Below are positions 56,199-63,582 of a stretch of DNA of 63,582 nucleotides, in pieces (the first letter of the stretch is position 1; each line of letters opens with the position of its first letter). The notes beneath the pieces were generated by a model. It was given only the letters and a program-made list of their open reading frames with translations. It was not told the origin of the DNA and did no database searches. The position numbers and the translations under genes were made by a program. The DNA lies in NCBI RefSeq assembly GCF_009017275.1, contig NZ_WBZC01000027.1:1-63582 (forward strand). The letters run 5' to 3'. Origin of the DNA: Alkaliphilus pronyensis (GTDB lineage: Bacteria; Bacillota; Clostridia; Peptostreptococcales; Natronincolaceae).

Positions 56199-56515
56199 CT
56201 ATCCTAACACCTCTCTTTAATCAAGCTATATAGTAACTCATGTATGCTGTCCACCTTATGAAGTATCTCACTAATATGTTTTGACAGCTTTATGCTTAAA
56301 TATAACTATTTCTAAAAGTGATAAATTTTAATATAAATTAATTAGCGACTAATATCGTAAATCATCTTATTATATTTCTTTGTTTAAATGTAAAATCCTT
56401 CAATTGTTATTATCTTTTAAGCAATATCTAATTCTAATCAAGTACTTTAATTAGATAGTTTGTAGCCACTTGGGCAATAATTGGTCAACAATCACCCTCC
56501 TACTCCAAAAATGTC
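56199..56515. other. Intergenic stretch upstream of the NurA-HerA operon
   Basis: About 315 AT-rich bases with no ORF or recognisable integrase remnant. It should contain the promoter of the four-gene operon. Confidence 0.5.
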
Positions 56516-56551
56516 AAAAACCCCAACACTATTGAATCATTGGAGTTTTTT
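56516..56551. terminator. Hairpin next to the decayed tRNA-like site
   Basis: AAACCCCAA (56518-56526) pairs with TTGGAGTTT (56540-56548) with one mismatch, followed on the plus strand by T's. It occupies the same position relative to the tRNA-like remnant as the hairpins at 49258 and 61049. Confidence 0.65.
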
Positions 56552-56560
56552 CATTTCATC

Positions 56561-56605
56561 TGGCTCACCTAAGACAACTCGAATGTCCGATTTACGGTTG
56601 AATAT
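56561..56605 (-). mobile_element. Decayed third attachment site (tRNA 3'-end-like)
   Basis: Aligned without gaps to the 45-bp tRNA-Arg core, about half of the positions match, including TGG (CCA end), the ACTCGAA T-loop and TCCGA, all at the right spacing. It follows a terminator hairpin and is followed by paired repeats at 56720, as at the two good sites. Confidence 0.45.
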
Positions 56606-56719
56606 GTACTATCTGTTATTATGGGATTTTTATTAATTATTGAAGTCTACTATATTACATAATTGTCATACCTAAAATGTATTATATTATAGTCTTCTAA
56701 ATTATCATCATATATTATC

Positions 56720-56742
56720 AGTCGCCAAATAGTCGCCTAACT
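56720..56742 (+). mobile_element. Paired AGTCGCC repeats, possible integrase arm site
   Basis: AGTCGCC occurs at 56720-56726 and 56731-56737. They begin 115 bp after the decayed core and resemble the AGTCCCC pair at 61251, which lies 117 bp after the right core. Confidence 0.5.
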
Positions 56743-56854
56743 ACTTAGTATCTATTTTGTGTATTCATAAACAATTTAGACTCTTCCTAATAAACACTAT
56801 GAGTTTATGTATATTCATTTAGCAATTCAGAACAAAGCTAAGTTGGTTTATATA

Positions 56855-57202
56855 CTACCAACTTCCTCTATTTAATATTCTGTAAAACTCGTCATAGGCA
56901 GGATCTTGATGAAACCAATGTCCATGATTATTTCTAAAATCCTTTGCCCATTCATTTGCTCTTTGTTTTTGAATATCAGTAACTACTTCGCCTAATAACA
57001 ATTGTCTGTGTGCTTTTTCATAAAACTTAATGAATTCTAGCACTTCATCTAAATATGAGTTTCTACTCACTCTCACCCTTACTAACTTCACTATTTCTTC
57101 AACTAATTCCTCAGTCATATATGCATAATCAATATCATCTGGGTGGTATGGGTTTAGTCCAGTCCAACGTTCTATTCTATCAATACATATTAAGTCTTTC
57201 AT
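56855..57202 (-). CDS. Hypothetical protein
   Basis: A 115-aa acidic, largely helical protein, last in a five-gene minus-strand operon. It is rich in Arg/Trp at the C-terminus (FRNNHGHWFHQDPAYDEFYRI). No family recognised. It begins 2 nt after the stop of the coiled-coil gene. Ribosome site weak, consistent with coupled translation. Confidence 0.65.
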   Translation of the reverse strand: MKDLICIDRIERWTGLNPYHPDDIDYAYMTEELVEEIVKLVRVRVSRNSYLDEVLEFIKFYEKAHRQLLLGEVVTDIQKQRANEWAKDFRNNHGHWFHQDPAYDEFYRILNRGSW

Positions 57203-57204
57203 AA

Positions 57205-57801
57205 TTATATCACTTGCTTCAAATCTTTGATTTCTGATTCTATTGATAAAATTAAATTACACGTATTTCCTAGCTCGTTTTCTAACTTTTCTTTTCTATC
57301 CTTAAGAGAAATTAAGTTTTGACTTGTTTTACTTCTTCTATCTTCTGCCAGTGATTTTTCTCTATTCTCATCTTCTAATTTATTACTTAGTCTTTGATTT
57401 TCTTCTTCTAGTTGTTTTAATCTAAAAGTAATAGTGGCAATTATTCTCCTAAACCGACTATCATTTTTCTTTAGTTCTGCTGAAATGGCAGATATTTTCT
57501 CTTGGTACTCTTCTGTTTTCATATTTAATTCAGCGATTTCTCTAGTTAGTTTTTCTTGTTCCTGCTGAATTTCAACAATCTTGGCTTGTAAGTTTTTTTC
57601 TTTCTCTCTACTATCTGCTAGTTCCTTCTGTAGCTGATATATTCTATCTTGCATCCTCGAAACTTCTTCCTTATGTTGAGAGCTCATGTAAACAGCAGTA
57701 CCTCCTGTGGCAACTACAGCAGCTCCTATTCCTATTGCAGCTTTAGTTGCTAACGCTGTTTTAGCCACTGCTACGGCTCCTATTAATATTGGTATAGGCA
57801 T
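57205..57801 (-). CDS. Membrane-anchored coiled-coil protein
   Basis: A 198-aa protein. An N-terminal hydrophobic, Ala/Gly-rich segment (IPILIGAVAVAKTAL to IGIGAAVVATGGTAVYM) is followed by a long coiled coil (about 45-195) dense in Glu, Lys and Gln. In-frame codons extend to 57879, but the ATG at 57801 after GGAGGAAAAGGA gives the natural membrane-start. Start overlaps the end of the preceding membrane-protein gene. Likely a structural or scaffolding protein. Confidence 0.7.
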   Translation of the reverse strand: MPIPILIGAVAVAKTALATKAAIGIGAAVVATGGTAVYMSSQHKEEVSRMQDRIYQLQKELADSREKEKNLQAKIVEIQQEQEKLTREIAELNMKTEEYQEKISAISAELKKNDSRFRRIIATITFRLKQLEEENQRLSNKLEDENREKSLAEDRRSKTSQNLISLKDRKEKLENELGNTCNLILSIESEIKDLKQVI

Positions 57802-58985
57802 AATTCCTTTTCCTCCTCTATAAATTTCTCTTCCAAATCTCGCAAAAACTCCTCTTGCTCTTCCAAAATAGAGTTGCATTCTTCAAAACATGTATTAATT
57901 AACAAATGACTACTATCAGCTATACGTTTTAGCTGATTAAAGCTATCCTTTAGCGACTGTTGGTTTAAGTCTATTTGCCTATAACCTTTAACTAATACTT
58001 GCTGTTGGTTTTCCAGTATTTTGTCATTATTACCAATAATCCGAAACCTTTCTTCTAATAATCTATTTACTCGTTGATTAACTTTAAACAAAGTCACTAA
58101 ATACGGTATCATCGCTAGCAAAGCCGCGTGATTGAACGATGGAGGCTGTAACAATAGACCTATAATTACAGAAATCGCCAAAGCTCCAATTGTTAAAGTA
58201 GTATATCTATAATTGAAAAACTTTTCTTTATTATCTCTTTCAGTGCCGTAAATGTAAGCAGTCATAGCAAGTGGAACAAAAACCGCTGTACTCACATCCC
58301 TCATTTTTATAGTTAAAACTGTCTTATAAATATCATAATTTGCTGCATCTAGAATAGTATTTCGTAAATATGATGACCCAGGCAAAGGTATTCCTTCCGA
58401 TGAAAAAGTATCTTGAAATAAGTGTCTTAGCCAAGCAAAAATCTTCTTACCTATAACTGCTTTGGGGGAACTAGAAGGAAAATACTCGTCCCAATTAACC
58501 TCCATGGGATTAAAAAGGTCGTGCCCGTGTTTTAGTCGATGGAATTTCCCCCTCATCTCATCAATTATCTCGCCCTTATGTCCACCATGATAAAAATCTT
58601 TATATGCCCATTTTTTGTCATGAATGTCTTTAAAAGGTTCGAATAGTTGATTGCTAATTAAAGCCCCAATAGCTCCAACAATCACCATTACAGGTATATC
58701 AGCACTCTTCCATCTCGGAAATAAATCATAATTCATTTCAGGCCATTCTTTACATATCTGCTGCCAATTATCTATTTCTAAAGCTGGAATCTGGGGAATC
58801 ATAATATTTGAAGTAAGATAAGCTTCTAGTTCGCTTTTCAGTAAGCTCTTTTCTCGGTTAAAATTTTGAATAGTCGCTTCTTTTTCTATCTTGTACTCTT
58901 GCTCTAGTTTCTTCAGATAATCATCTTGACCTTTTAACATCTCATCTATATTTTCACTAAAATCGTTTAATTTATTATCGTTCAA
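57783..58985 (-). CDS. Membrane protein with DUF457/YdjM-like His motif
   Basis: A 400-aa protein. N-terminal coiled coil (10-60), a short hydrophobic segment near 97-110, a His-rich middle (KFHRLKHGHDLFNP near 147, then WLRHLFQDTFSSEGIPLPG near 190), two to three transmembrane helices (about 232-305), and a C-terminal coiled coil (310-400). The H-x3-D...G-I-P-L-P pattern resembles the membrane-bound metal-hydrolase family DUF457/YdjM, which suggests a phospholipase-like activity; this is tentative. TTG start 8 nt after AAAGGGG. Confidence 0.6.
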   Translation of the reverse strand: MNDNKLNDFSENIDEMLKGQDDYLKKLEQEYKIEKEATIQNFNREKSLLKSELEAYLTSNIMIPQIPALEIDNWQQICKEWPEMNYDLFPRWKSADIPVMVIVGAIGALISNQLFEPFKDIHDKKWAYKDFYHGGHKGEIIDEMRGKFHRLKHGHDLFNPMEVNWDEYFPSSSPKAVIGKKIFAWLRHLFQDTFSSEGIPLPGSSYLRNTILDAANYDIYKTVLTIKMRDVSTAVFVPLAMTAYIYGTERDNKEKFFNYRYTTLTIGALAISVIIGLLLQPPSFNHAALLAMIPYLVTLFKVNQRVNRLLEERFRIIGNNDKILENQQQVLVKGYRQIDLNQQSLKDSFNQLKRIADSSHLLINTCFEECNSILEEQEEFLRDLEEKFIEEEKELCLYQY

Positions 58986-59056
58986 TGATATTTCCCCTTT
59001 CTTTCAGGGTTCTTTTTGCTAACACATCGTTTTCTGCTTCTGCCAAAGTTTAGTAC

Positions 59057-59323
59057 TCAGATTTGTTTTTGCTTATTCAAATTTTCACAAACAGTTAAAT
59101 TTATGTTGTAATATTCCTCTTTGCTTAATAAATGGGCGTAGAGCTTATTATATCCTTCATCAATTCGACAAAAAATTGGTCGTTCGTAATAGATAGAGCA
59201 TAGGTTTCCATATAGATGCTTACAAATTCCGTCACCTCTGTCTAATTGAGACAATACACTAATATCACCAATATTGCGACAGCAGTTACCGCAATACTTA
59301 CATGGATAACTATTCTCCAGCAA
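59057..59323 (-). CDS. YkgJ-family cysteine-cluster protein
   Basis: An 88-aa protein with the CKYCGNCCRN motif (CxxCxxCC) near the N-terminus and further cysteines in GICKHLYGNLCSIYYERPIFCR. This pattern defines the YkgJ family, a predicted metal or Fe-S cluster protein of unknown role. TTG start, overlapping the TerB-like gene by 14 nt. Confidence 0.75.
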   Translation of the reverse strand: MLENSYPCKYCGNCCRNIGDISVLSQLDRGDGICKHLYGNLCSIYYERPIFCRIDEGYNKLYAHLLSKEEYYNINLTVCENLNKQKQI

Positions 59324-59714
59324 CTAGATTAAATCCTTTAACATAAAGTTTACTTATGTCTATCACCCATTGCTTATACTCTTTATAAATTTCATCTGAG
59401 AAACCAAATGTGTCTTTTATTTGTTTAATAATATTTCTCTGCTCTTCATGATATATTCCATCAGCAAAAGCCAAGGCAATTGATTCTAAAAATATTACCC
59501 TTTTTGATTGCTCACTTTCAATGTTAGCTAACACTTCTTCTAAGGAAATATTCTGAAGTTGGTACACGTCTTCATCAATTATATACATTTCATGGGCATA
59601 TTGATCTAGTAAAGCCTGCTCTTTTTCATCTACATAACCATTGGATTTGGCTATTATATGCGCAATCTCTAGAAAAGCCTTTTTTTCATTTTTAGTTAAA
59701 GTATTTACAAACAA
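59310..59714 (-). CDS. TerB-like protein
   Basis: A 134-aa all-helical protein resembling the TerB/TerB-like domain: FLEIAHIIAKSNGYVDEKEQALLDQYA in the first half and IALAFADGIYHEEQRNIIKQI in the second, i.e. the two-fold A-x-x-D-G/E pattern. TerB domains appear in tellurite-resistance and phage-conflict systems. First gene of the operon, with GAGGAGG 7 nt before a TTG start. Confidence 0.7.
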   Translation of the reverse strand: MFVNTLTKNEKKAFLEIAHIIAKSNGYVDEKEQALLDQYAHEMYIIDEDVYQLQNISLEEVLANIESEQSKRVIFLESIALAFADGIYHEEQRNIIKQIKDTFGFSDEIYKEYKQWVIDISKLYVKGFNLVAGE

Positions 59715-59945
59715 AATATAACCTCCTCTAATATTTGTTTTACTAATTTACAATTTTCTTAATTAGTTAATTATTTCGAGTTATTACATTAAAATCCTTC
59801 TTTTATATACTTTTTTCCATATTTTATAATAGTAGGCAGAGAAGAGGATAGGCTCATATCTCAAAACTAACTTTCTAATGTTATTTTAGTAGTTTTTGGT
59901 TATATATTATATCCTTGAATATGACACAAGAAAGGAGTTCTAAGA

Positions 59946-60257
59946 ATGAAGGAAGAATTACGAAAAAAAATTGACATCGTTAGTCTTAAGATGTGTAAAG
60001 AATCTAGTATTTTCTATTCTCCCAGAACTATTACATCTCCTGTGGATGTAGTTAAATTACTCAAGCAATTTTTAGAGAATAAGGACAGGGACGAGTTCAT
60101 CATTATATGCTTGGACACTAAGAATCAGCCTTCATGTATTAATGTATGCAGTATTGGTACACTAAATAGTAGTTTAGTTCATCCTAGAGAAGTATTTAAA
60201 ACTGCTATTTTATCAAATTCTGCCTCAAAACACTATAATTCAAAGAAATCCATCTAA
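59946..60257 (+). pseudogene. RadC/JAB-domain protein, truncated
   Basis: The N-terminal ~95 residues match a mobile-element RadC homologue, ending with CSIGTLNSSLVHPREVFKTA and ILSNSAS. The gene stops exactly where the catalytic HNHPSG motif should follow. The next bases belong to an integrase gene in another frame, so the last eight codons are out-of-context. AAAGGAG precedes the ATG. No active site, so probably non-functional. Confidence 0.75.
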
Positions 60258-60957
60258 GCATTCTGTACTGCCGAAAAAGGATAAAAAAGAAATAAAGGTT
60301 TTAAAAATGGAGGAGCAAAATACATTTATGGAGGTTTTAGATGGACATAGATTAAAGGCTGCTTTTATTATATTATTGTCAACAGGATGTCGTATTGGTG
60401 AGTTATTAGCACTTACTTGGGACAATGTCAGCAGTGATGAAGGGACTATTAGAATAAGTCGTACGCTTCAAAGGGTTAATACATTTGAAGAAAACTCCAA
60501 TACTAAAACTAAACTTATATATGTAAGCCCTAAAACTGATAAGGGCAACAGAACTATACCAATTCTTCAAGATGTAATGTCTCTATTATTACAGCATAGG
60601 GAAATTCAACATCAGGAGCAAAGTATCGCTCAAGACATATACGAATATAATAATTTAGTATTTGCTACTGAACTGGGTAGGCCGATTGACCCTGAAAATT
60701 TCACTAGAACTTTTAAAAGTCTATTGAAAAAAGCTGGCCTTAATGAGAATATCAATATACATGCTCTTAGACATACTTTTGCAACTAGAGGATTGGAAAA
60801 TGGCATAGAGATAAAAGTAATGCAAGAAATCCTTGGGCATTCTAGTATTAGTGTTACAGGAGATATTTACTCACATGTTTTACCAGATAAGAAGAGAGAA
60901 TCCATTGAGAAGCTTAATGATTTATTTAAAGCATCTACTAATGATAAAATTAGTTAA
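60232..60957 (+). pseudogene. Tyrosine integrase, N-terminally truncated
   Basis: The C-terminal catalytic domain of a phage/ICE-type tyrosine recombinase. The open frame begins inside the RadC fusion (IIQRNPSKHSVLPKK) and continues through TGCRIGELLALTW (Arg), HALRHTFATRG (His-x-x-Arg) and LGHSSISVTGDIYSHV (His and Tyr). The N-terminal DNA-binding domains are missing. An internal ATG at 60307 could still be translated to 216 aa, but without arm-binding domain. It sits next to the right attachment site, as integrases do. Confidence 0.8.
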
Positions 60958-61020
60958 CACAAAAAATATTCAAGACAGTTAAAAACTAACTAGTACATAA
61001 TTATTGCTTCCTTTTTAGTG

Positions 61021-61045
61021 GGTAGTAGTAAGGTAGTAGTAATAC
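61021..61045 (+). mobile_element. Paired short repeats, possible integrase arm site
   Basis: GGTAGTAGTAAGGTAGTAGTA contains two GTAGTAGTA units 11 bp apart, 64 bp after the integrase stop and 45 bp left of the right attachment core. It matches 49454-49477. Confidence 0.55.
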
Positions 61046-61048
61046 AAA

Positions 61049-61081
61049 AATAGTCTCATGATATTAAATCATGAGACTATT
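61049..61081. terminator. Bidirectional terminator next to the right attachment site
   Basis: AATAGTCTCATGAT (61049-61062) pairs perfectly with ATCATGAGACTATT (61068-61081). Confidence 0.85.
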
Positions 61082-61089
61082 GCAATTAC

Positions 61090-61134
61090 TGGTGCGCCCA
61101 GAGAGATTCGAACTCCCGACCTTCTGATTCGTAG
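61090..61134 (-). mobile_element. Attachment site: 45-bp 3' end of tRNA-Arg(ACG), right copy
   Basis: Identical to 49294-49338. The 5' half of the tRNA is missing here too: the minus strand reads AAATTTAGACTACG. Hence this is a junction between two elements, not the intact tRNA gene. Confidence 0.88.
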
Positions 61135-61232
61135 TCTAAATTTTTTATTATTGTAAACTAACGTAAGTTATTATATATATTGATATTACTAGATTGTTAG
61201 AACATTATTTCACCTATAATATATTAAATTTT

Positions 61233-61273
61233 GGGGACTGTTTTTAATTTTAGTCCCCAGTTAGTCCCCAATA
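61233..61273 (+). mobile_element. AGTCCCC repeats, possible arm sites of a further element
   Basis: One inverted GGGGACT (about 61233-61239) and two direct TAGTCCCCA units (61251 and 61261) lie 100-130 bp right of the attachment core. They differ from the GTAGTAGTA type on the left side, indicating a second integrase specificity. Confidence 0.5.
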
Positions 61274-61406
61274 AAATCTTCAAAATAAGTTATCTTTTTT
61301 TCTATTTATTTCAATTATTTTATCTTTACCAGTTGTCGAAATTTGCGAAAGTTTTTTGTAGGATATTTATTAATAATGTAGAATATCAAAACGAGGAGGT
61401 GATAAT

Positions 61407-61559
61407 ATGGAAAACAATAAATCCACATCTAAACCTGAGAGAAAGCCTATTAATGAAAGAGGTAGTAAAGAAGTTCCACCAGCATCTTACAAGCCACCAT
61501 CTAAGCCACCATCTAATCCACCATCTAATCCACCATCACAATCCAAAACAACAAAATGA
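61407..61559 (+). CDS. Small proline-rich protein
   Basis: A 50-aa ORF with an ideal ribosome site (GAGGAGGTGATAAT then ATG). It starts MENNKSTSKPERK and ends with repeated PPS units (YKPPSKPPSNPPSNPPSQS). No membrane segment. Its TGA overlaps the ATG of the DUF6338-like gene as ATGA, so the two are translationally coupled. Homology unknown. Confidence 0.65.
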   Translation: MENNKSTSKPERKPINERGSKEVPPASYKPPSKPPSNPPSNPPSQSKTTK

Positions 61560-62214
61560 GCTTAGAAAATATACATGAGATAATTAGCGTTCTACCTAAA
61601 CTAGTGATTTATATAGTGCCAGGTTACTTATCGTTATGGTTAAAATCATTTATTCTTTCAGAAAACAAAAAGAGACAGGTGATATTTTTCTGAAGAGTAT
61701 TGTTTTAAGTTATTTTTTAATAATACTTGTAAATCTTGTTTTTAAATTCTTTACTAGTAACCTATCCTTAGAAAATAACCACTTTCATGTATTAATTCTA
61801 TTGTTTGTTTCTTTAATTATAGGGTATTTATGGGCTCAGTTTTTTCAAAGTGAACTTTGTTGTGTTCTACTTGGTAAAATTGGTATTAATAGATCATTTA
61901 GAGCTAGTATCTGGGATGATTTGGTAGATTTAAGACTTGGATTATGGATTAGAATTTATTTGCCTAACGATCAAATTATATATCAAGGTAAATTACGGAA
62001 ATATGAAGAAAAGGAAAATCGTGAAAATTACTATATAATTTTAAGCAATTACACAATTTATAATTATGATGCAAAATGTATATTTGATAACACCGATATT
62101 ATTAATGAGTGGGTGGCTGTTAATACTAAAGATATAAGCAGAATAGAATTATTATATAGTCCTGAAAGTCACAAAGTTCAAGTTAGTTCTAAAGAGTCAG
62201 AGTTATCCTCGTAG
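61556..62214 (+). CDS. DUF6338-like membrane protein with -1 frame break
   Basis: The first 39 codons (MSLENIHEIISVLPKLVIYI...) stop soon after 61672, but a -1 shift on the AAG codon at 61670-61672, in a CAAAAAG run, joins them to a 180-codon frame (ETGDIFLKSIVLSYFL...). The joined 219-aa protein has hydrophobic segments near 10-30, 45-70 and 80-95, then a conserved-looking SIWDDLVD and LPNDQIIYQGKL region, typical of DUF6338. A programmed frameshift, an indel or a sequencing error could explain it. An internal ATG at 61636 would give only the C-terminal part. Confidence 0.6.
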
Positions 62215-62234
62215 TTTAGTACAATTTTTAAATT

Positions 62235-62268
62235 AAAATACCACTATCCATTTTAGGAGTGGTATTTT
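62235..62268. terminator. Bidirectional terminator
   Basis: AAAATACCACT (62235-62245) pairs perfectly with AGTGGTATTTT (62258-62268) between convergent genes. Confidence 0.88.
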
Positions 62269-62276
62269 ATAATAGT

Positions 62277-63242
62277 TTATCTTTTGTAATACAGTCTTAG
62301 CGCATTATCAAATAAGTCTTTATCTACTACCTGTGATCCATTCTTAAGATTGTATAGAGGAAGGTTATACTTATCGATAACTTTTTTTATTTTTCTTAAA
62401 TCTATTTCATTTTTATATCTTTTCTTTACATGATTTAAAGTTCTATAAATCGTATTACTTAAAGTTATAGCTTTAGTACTAATATTTACAGGATTATAAT
62501 TAACAATTCCTTCTGCAAAGACATCATTAATAATCTCCTCATTGAAATACTTATAACGGTAAAACTCAAAACTTTTTTTTGATTTGTAATTGGCCATAGC
62601 CCGTTCTAGACTATGAGTAACTTTATGGATTGAAACTACCTGATTATTTAAATATAAAAGCAAAATAATTGGATATTTAATATTTCTTAAATCTATTATA
62701 TCTTTACTGATTAATGATTCTTTCTCTATACTATACAAGCAATTTCTTATTTCATCTCTTGGAGCTTTAGATTTATTGTAGTACCTTCTAATATATTCAT
62801 CTAACTCATTCTGCTCCTTAATCTCCTGTATCTTATTATGCTTTCTAAAACCATTATTAATTTCCAGTAGTTCTCTTATTAAGAATTCTTTTGTTATTCT
62901 AAGTTTATTTAAGAAAGAATCAATATCCCAGTACCAATTGTAATTAAGCAAGTATTCTATTTCATCTTTTAAAACATCTGTATCAATGTCTTGATAATTA
63001 TCTTTTACATATGACAGATAATCTCTTAAAGAATATAATACATTGCTGATTTTAAAATAGTCTGGCATAACGTCTTCGCCAGTATTGATATAATGCTTAA
63101 ATGCTATAATATAAGTGCCTATATCATGATAATGAACTCTATGTGAACCTGCAATATGGTCATGAATAGGGTATTTTTTAAAAAAGTCCTCTAGCTGTTT
63201 AAATGTAAAGCAATCATTTAGTTGGGCTTCTTTATTTGTCAA
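62277..63242 (-). CDS. Hypothetical protein
   Basis: A 321-aa soluble, helical protein rich in Tyr, Asn, Lys and Ile. I see no family motif, signal peptide or transmembrane segment. HDHIAGSHRVHYHDIG near residue 27 is His-rich and could bind a metal. TTG start 8 nt after AGGAGG. It is the last recognisable gene of the right-hand mobile region. Confidence 0.65.
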   Translation of the reverse strand: MTNKEAQLNDCFTFKQLEDFFKKYPIHDHIAGSHRVHYHDIGTYIIAFKHYINTGEDVMPDYFKISNVLYSLRDYLSYVKDNYQDIDTDVLKDEIEYLLNYNWYWDIDSFLNKLRITKEFLIRELLEINNGFRKHNKIQEIKEQNELDEYIRRYYNKSKAPRDEIRNCLYSIEKESLISKDIIDLRNIKYPIILLLYLNNQVVSIHKVTHSLERAMANYKSKKSFEFYRYKYFNEEIINDVFAEGIVNYNPVNISTKAITLSNTIYRTLNHVKKRYKNEIDLRKIKKVIDKYNLPLYNLKNGSQVVDKDLFDNALRLYYKR

Positions 63243-63427
63243 AACAATTTCCTCCTAATAATCAATTGTTACACATAGCAACTTCCTCTCTTAATGTTAC
63301 ATCAAGAACTAGTACATTATCAAGTAGTGATTAACCAACTGTATAAAATCTCTTATTACTTTAATACCTTTTTTAACGTATTAAAATTAAGATATACCGT
63401 AGAAACATAAATGTTTCATTTTGAAAT

Positions 63428-63456
63428 TGAAAAAAGGGTCACCTATTAGACCCTTT
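63428..63456 (-). terminator. Terminator reading leftward
   Basis: AAAGGGTC (63433-63440) pairs with GACCCTTT (63449-63456). On the minus strand the stem is followed by TTTTTTC, so it terminates a transcript arriving from beyond the right edge. Confidence 0.8.
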
Positions 63457-63471
63457 GAATTAATATTTTTT

Positions 63472-63537
63472 TTATAAACTATTAGTATCGTTTATATACC
63501 TGAAAAAAATTGTATTTACACAAATACTACCATCCAT
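63472..63537 (-). CDS. Possible 21-residue peptide
   Basis: ATG 8 nt after AAAGGAG encodes 21 codons (MDGSICVNTIFFRYINDTNS plus L), ending 16 nt before a strong terminator. Gene-like signals but no homology known; it may be an eroded gene remnant. Confidence 0.3.
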   Translation of the reverse strand: MDGSICVNTIFFRYINDTNSL

Positions 63538-63562
63538 TTTAGTTACTCCTTTGAAACCACAG

Positions 63563-63582
63563 TGTTTATGGTAAGATTAAAT
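63563..63582. repeat. 20-bp inverted match to the left end of the window
   Basis: The last 20 bases are the exact reverse complement of positions 3-22; the match ends at 63562. Confidence 0.6.

Noticed and set aside
61231-61578. A His-rich 115-codon ORF overlapping the proline-rich ORF
   Set aside because: Its His-rich tail is the shifted frame of the PPS repeats, and it has no ribosome site. The overlapping 50-aa ORF has an ideal one.

Overview
The window is 63.6 kb of AT-rich DNA with Firmicutes-style gene signals: strong AGGAGG ribosome sites, frequent TTG/GTG starts, sigma-A promoters and T-tailed hairpins. It encodes a membrane Rnf/Nqr-type electron-transfer complex, an [FeFe]-hydrogenase-like protein, an S-layer protein, a spore-cortex-type hydrolase, an NhaC antiporter and a lysine riboswitch on a diaminopimelate operon. 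Together these point to an anaerobic, probably sodium-using, spore-forming Clostridia member of the Alkaliphilus/Natronincola kind. The genus is inference, not proven by the sequence.

Region 1 (1-49.1 kb) looks like ordinary chromosome. In order it holds: a partial holin-sized membrane protein; tRNA-Ala; an RluA-family pseudouridine synthase; NAD kinase; a GlnK/GlnL-like two-component pair; PepF; a hydrogenase-like protein; two period-7 tandem arrays; an FAH-family enzyme; tRNA-Val; a five-gene rnfD-rnfG-rnfE-rnfA-nqrF operon; the riboswitch-controlled asd-dapA-dapB-dapH-lysC operon; envelope and lipid genes; a cysteine desulfurase-thiI-moaC-glycosylase operon; an unassigned C-rich small RNA; asparaginase; a UvrD-like helicase; an SLH protein; a YprB-like nuclease; tRNA-Met and tRNA-Ser; a Fur-box-controlled DUF2325-DUF3793 pair; a D-aminopeptidase; an MFS exporter behind a transcription attenuator; a peptide-antibiotic-type ABC transporter with its two-component system; a YtrA-type regulator with a membrane protein; and an NhaC antiporter preceded by an 8-codon leader ORF. 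A ~120-bp intergenic repeat recurs at least seven times here.

Region 2 (49.3 kb to the end) is an accretion of integrative elements at the 3' end of a tRNA-Arg(ACG). Exact 45-bp copies of the tRNA 3' end lie at 49294 and 61090, and a decayed third copy at 56561. Each follows a terminator hairpin and is followed about 115-117 bp later by paired short repeats that look like integrase arm sites. The intact tRNA-Arg is predicted beyond the right edge. Segment one (49.3-56.6 kb) carries a tightly packed four-gene operon: NurA-like nuclease, HerA-like ATPase, Hsp90/GHKL-type ATPase and a radical SAM protein. This is the best candidate for an uncharacterised, probably defensive, system. Segment two (56.6-61.1 kb) carries a TerB-like, YkgJ-like, membrane-protein, coiled-coil operon plus a RadC fragment fused by deletion to an integrase fragment. 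Segment three (from 61.1 kb) carries a 50-residue proline-rich ORF overlapping a DUF6338-like gene with a -1 frame break, and an unrecognised 321-aa gene.

Start codons were revised where the ribosome site clearly favours another codon. All family assignments come from motif reading without database searches.
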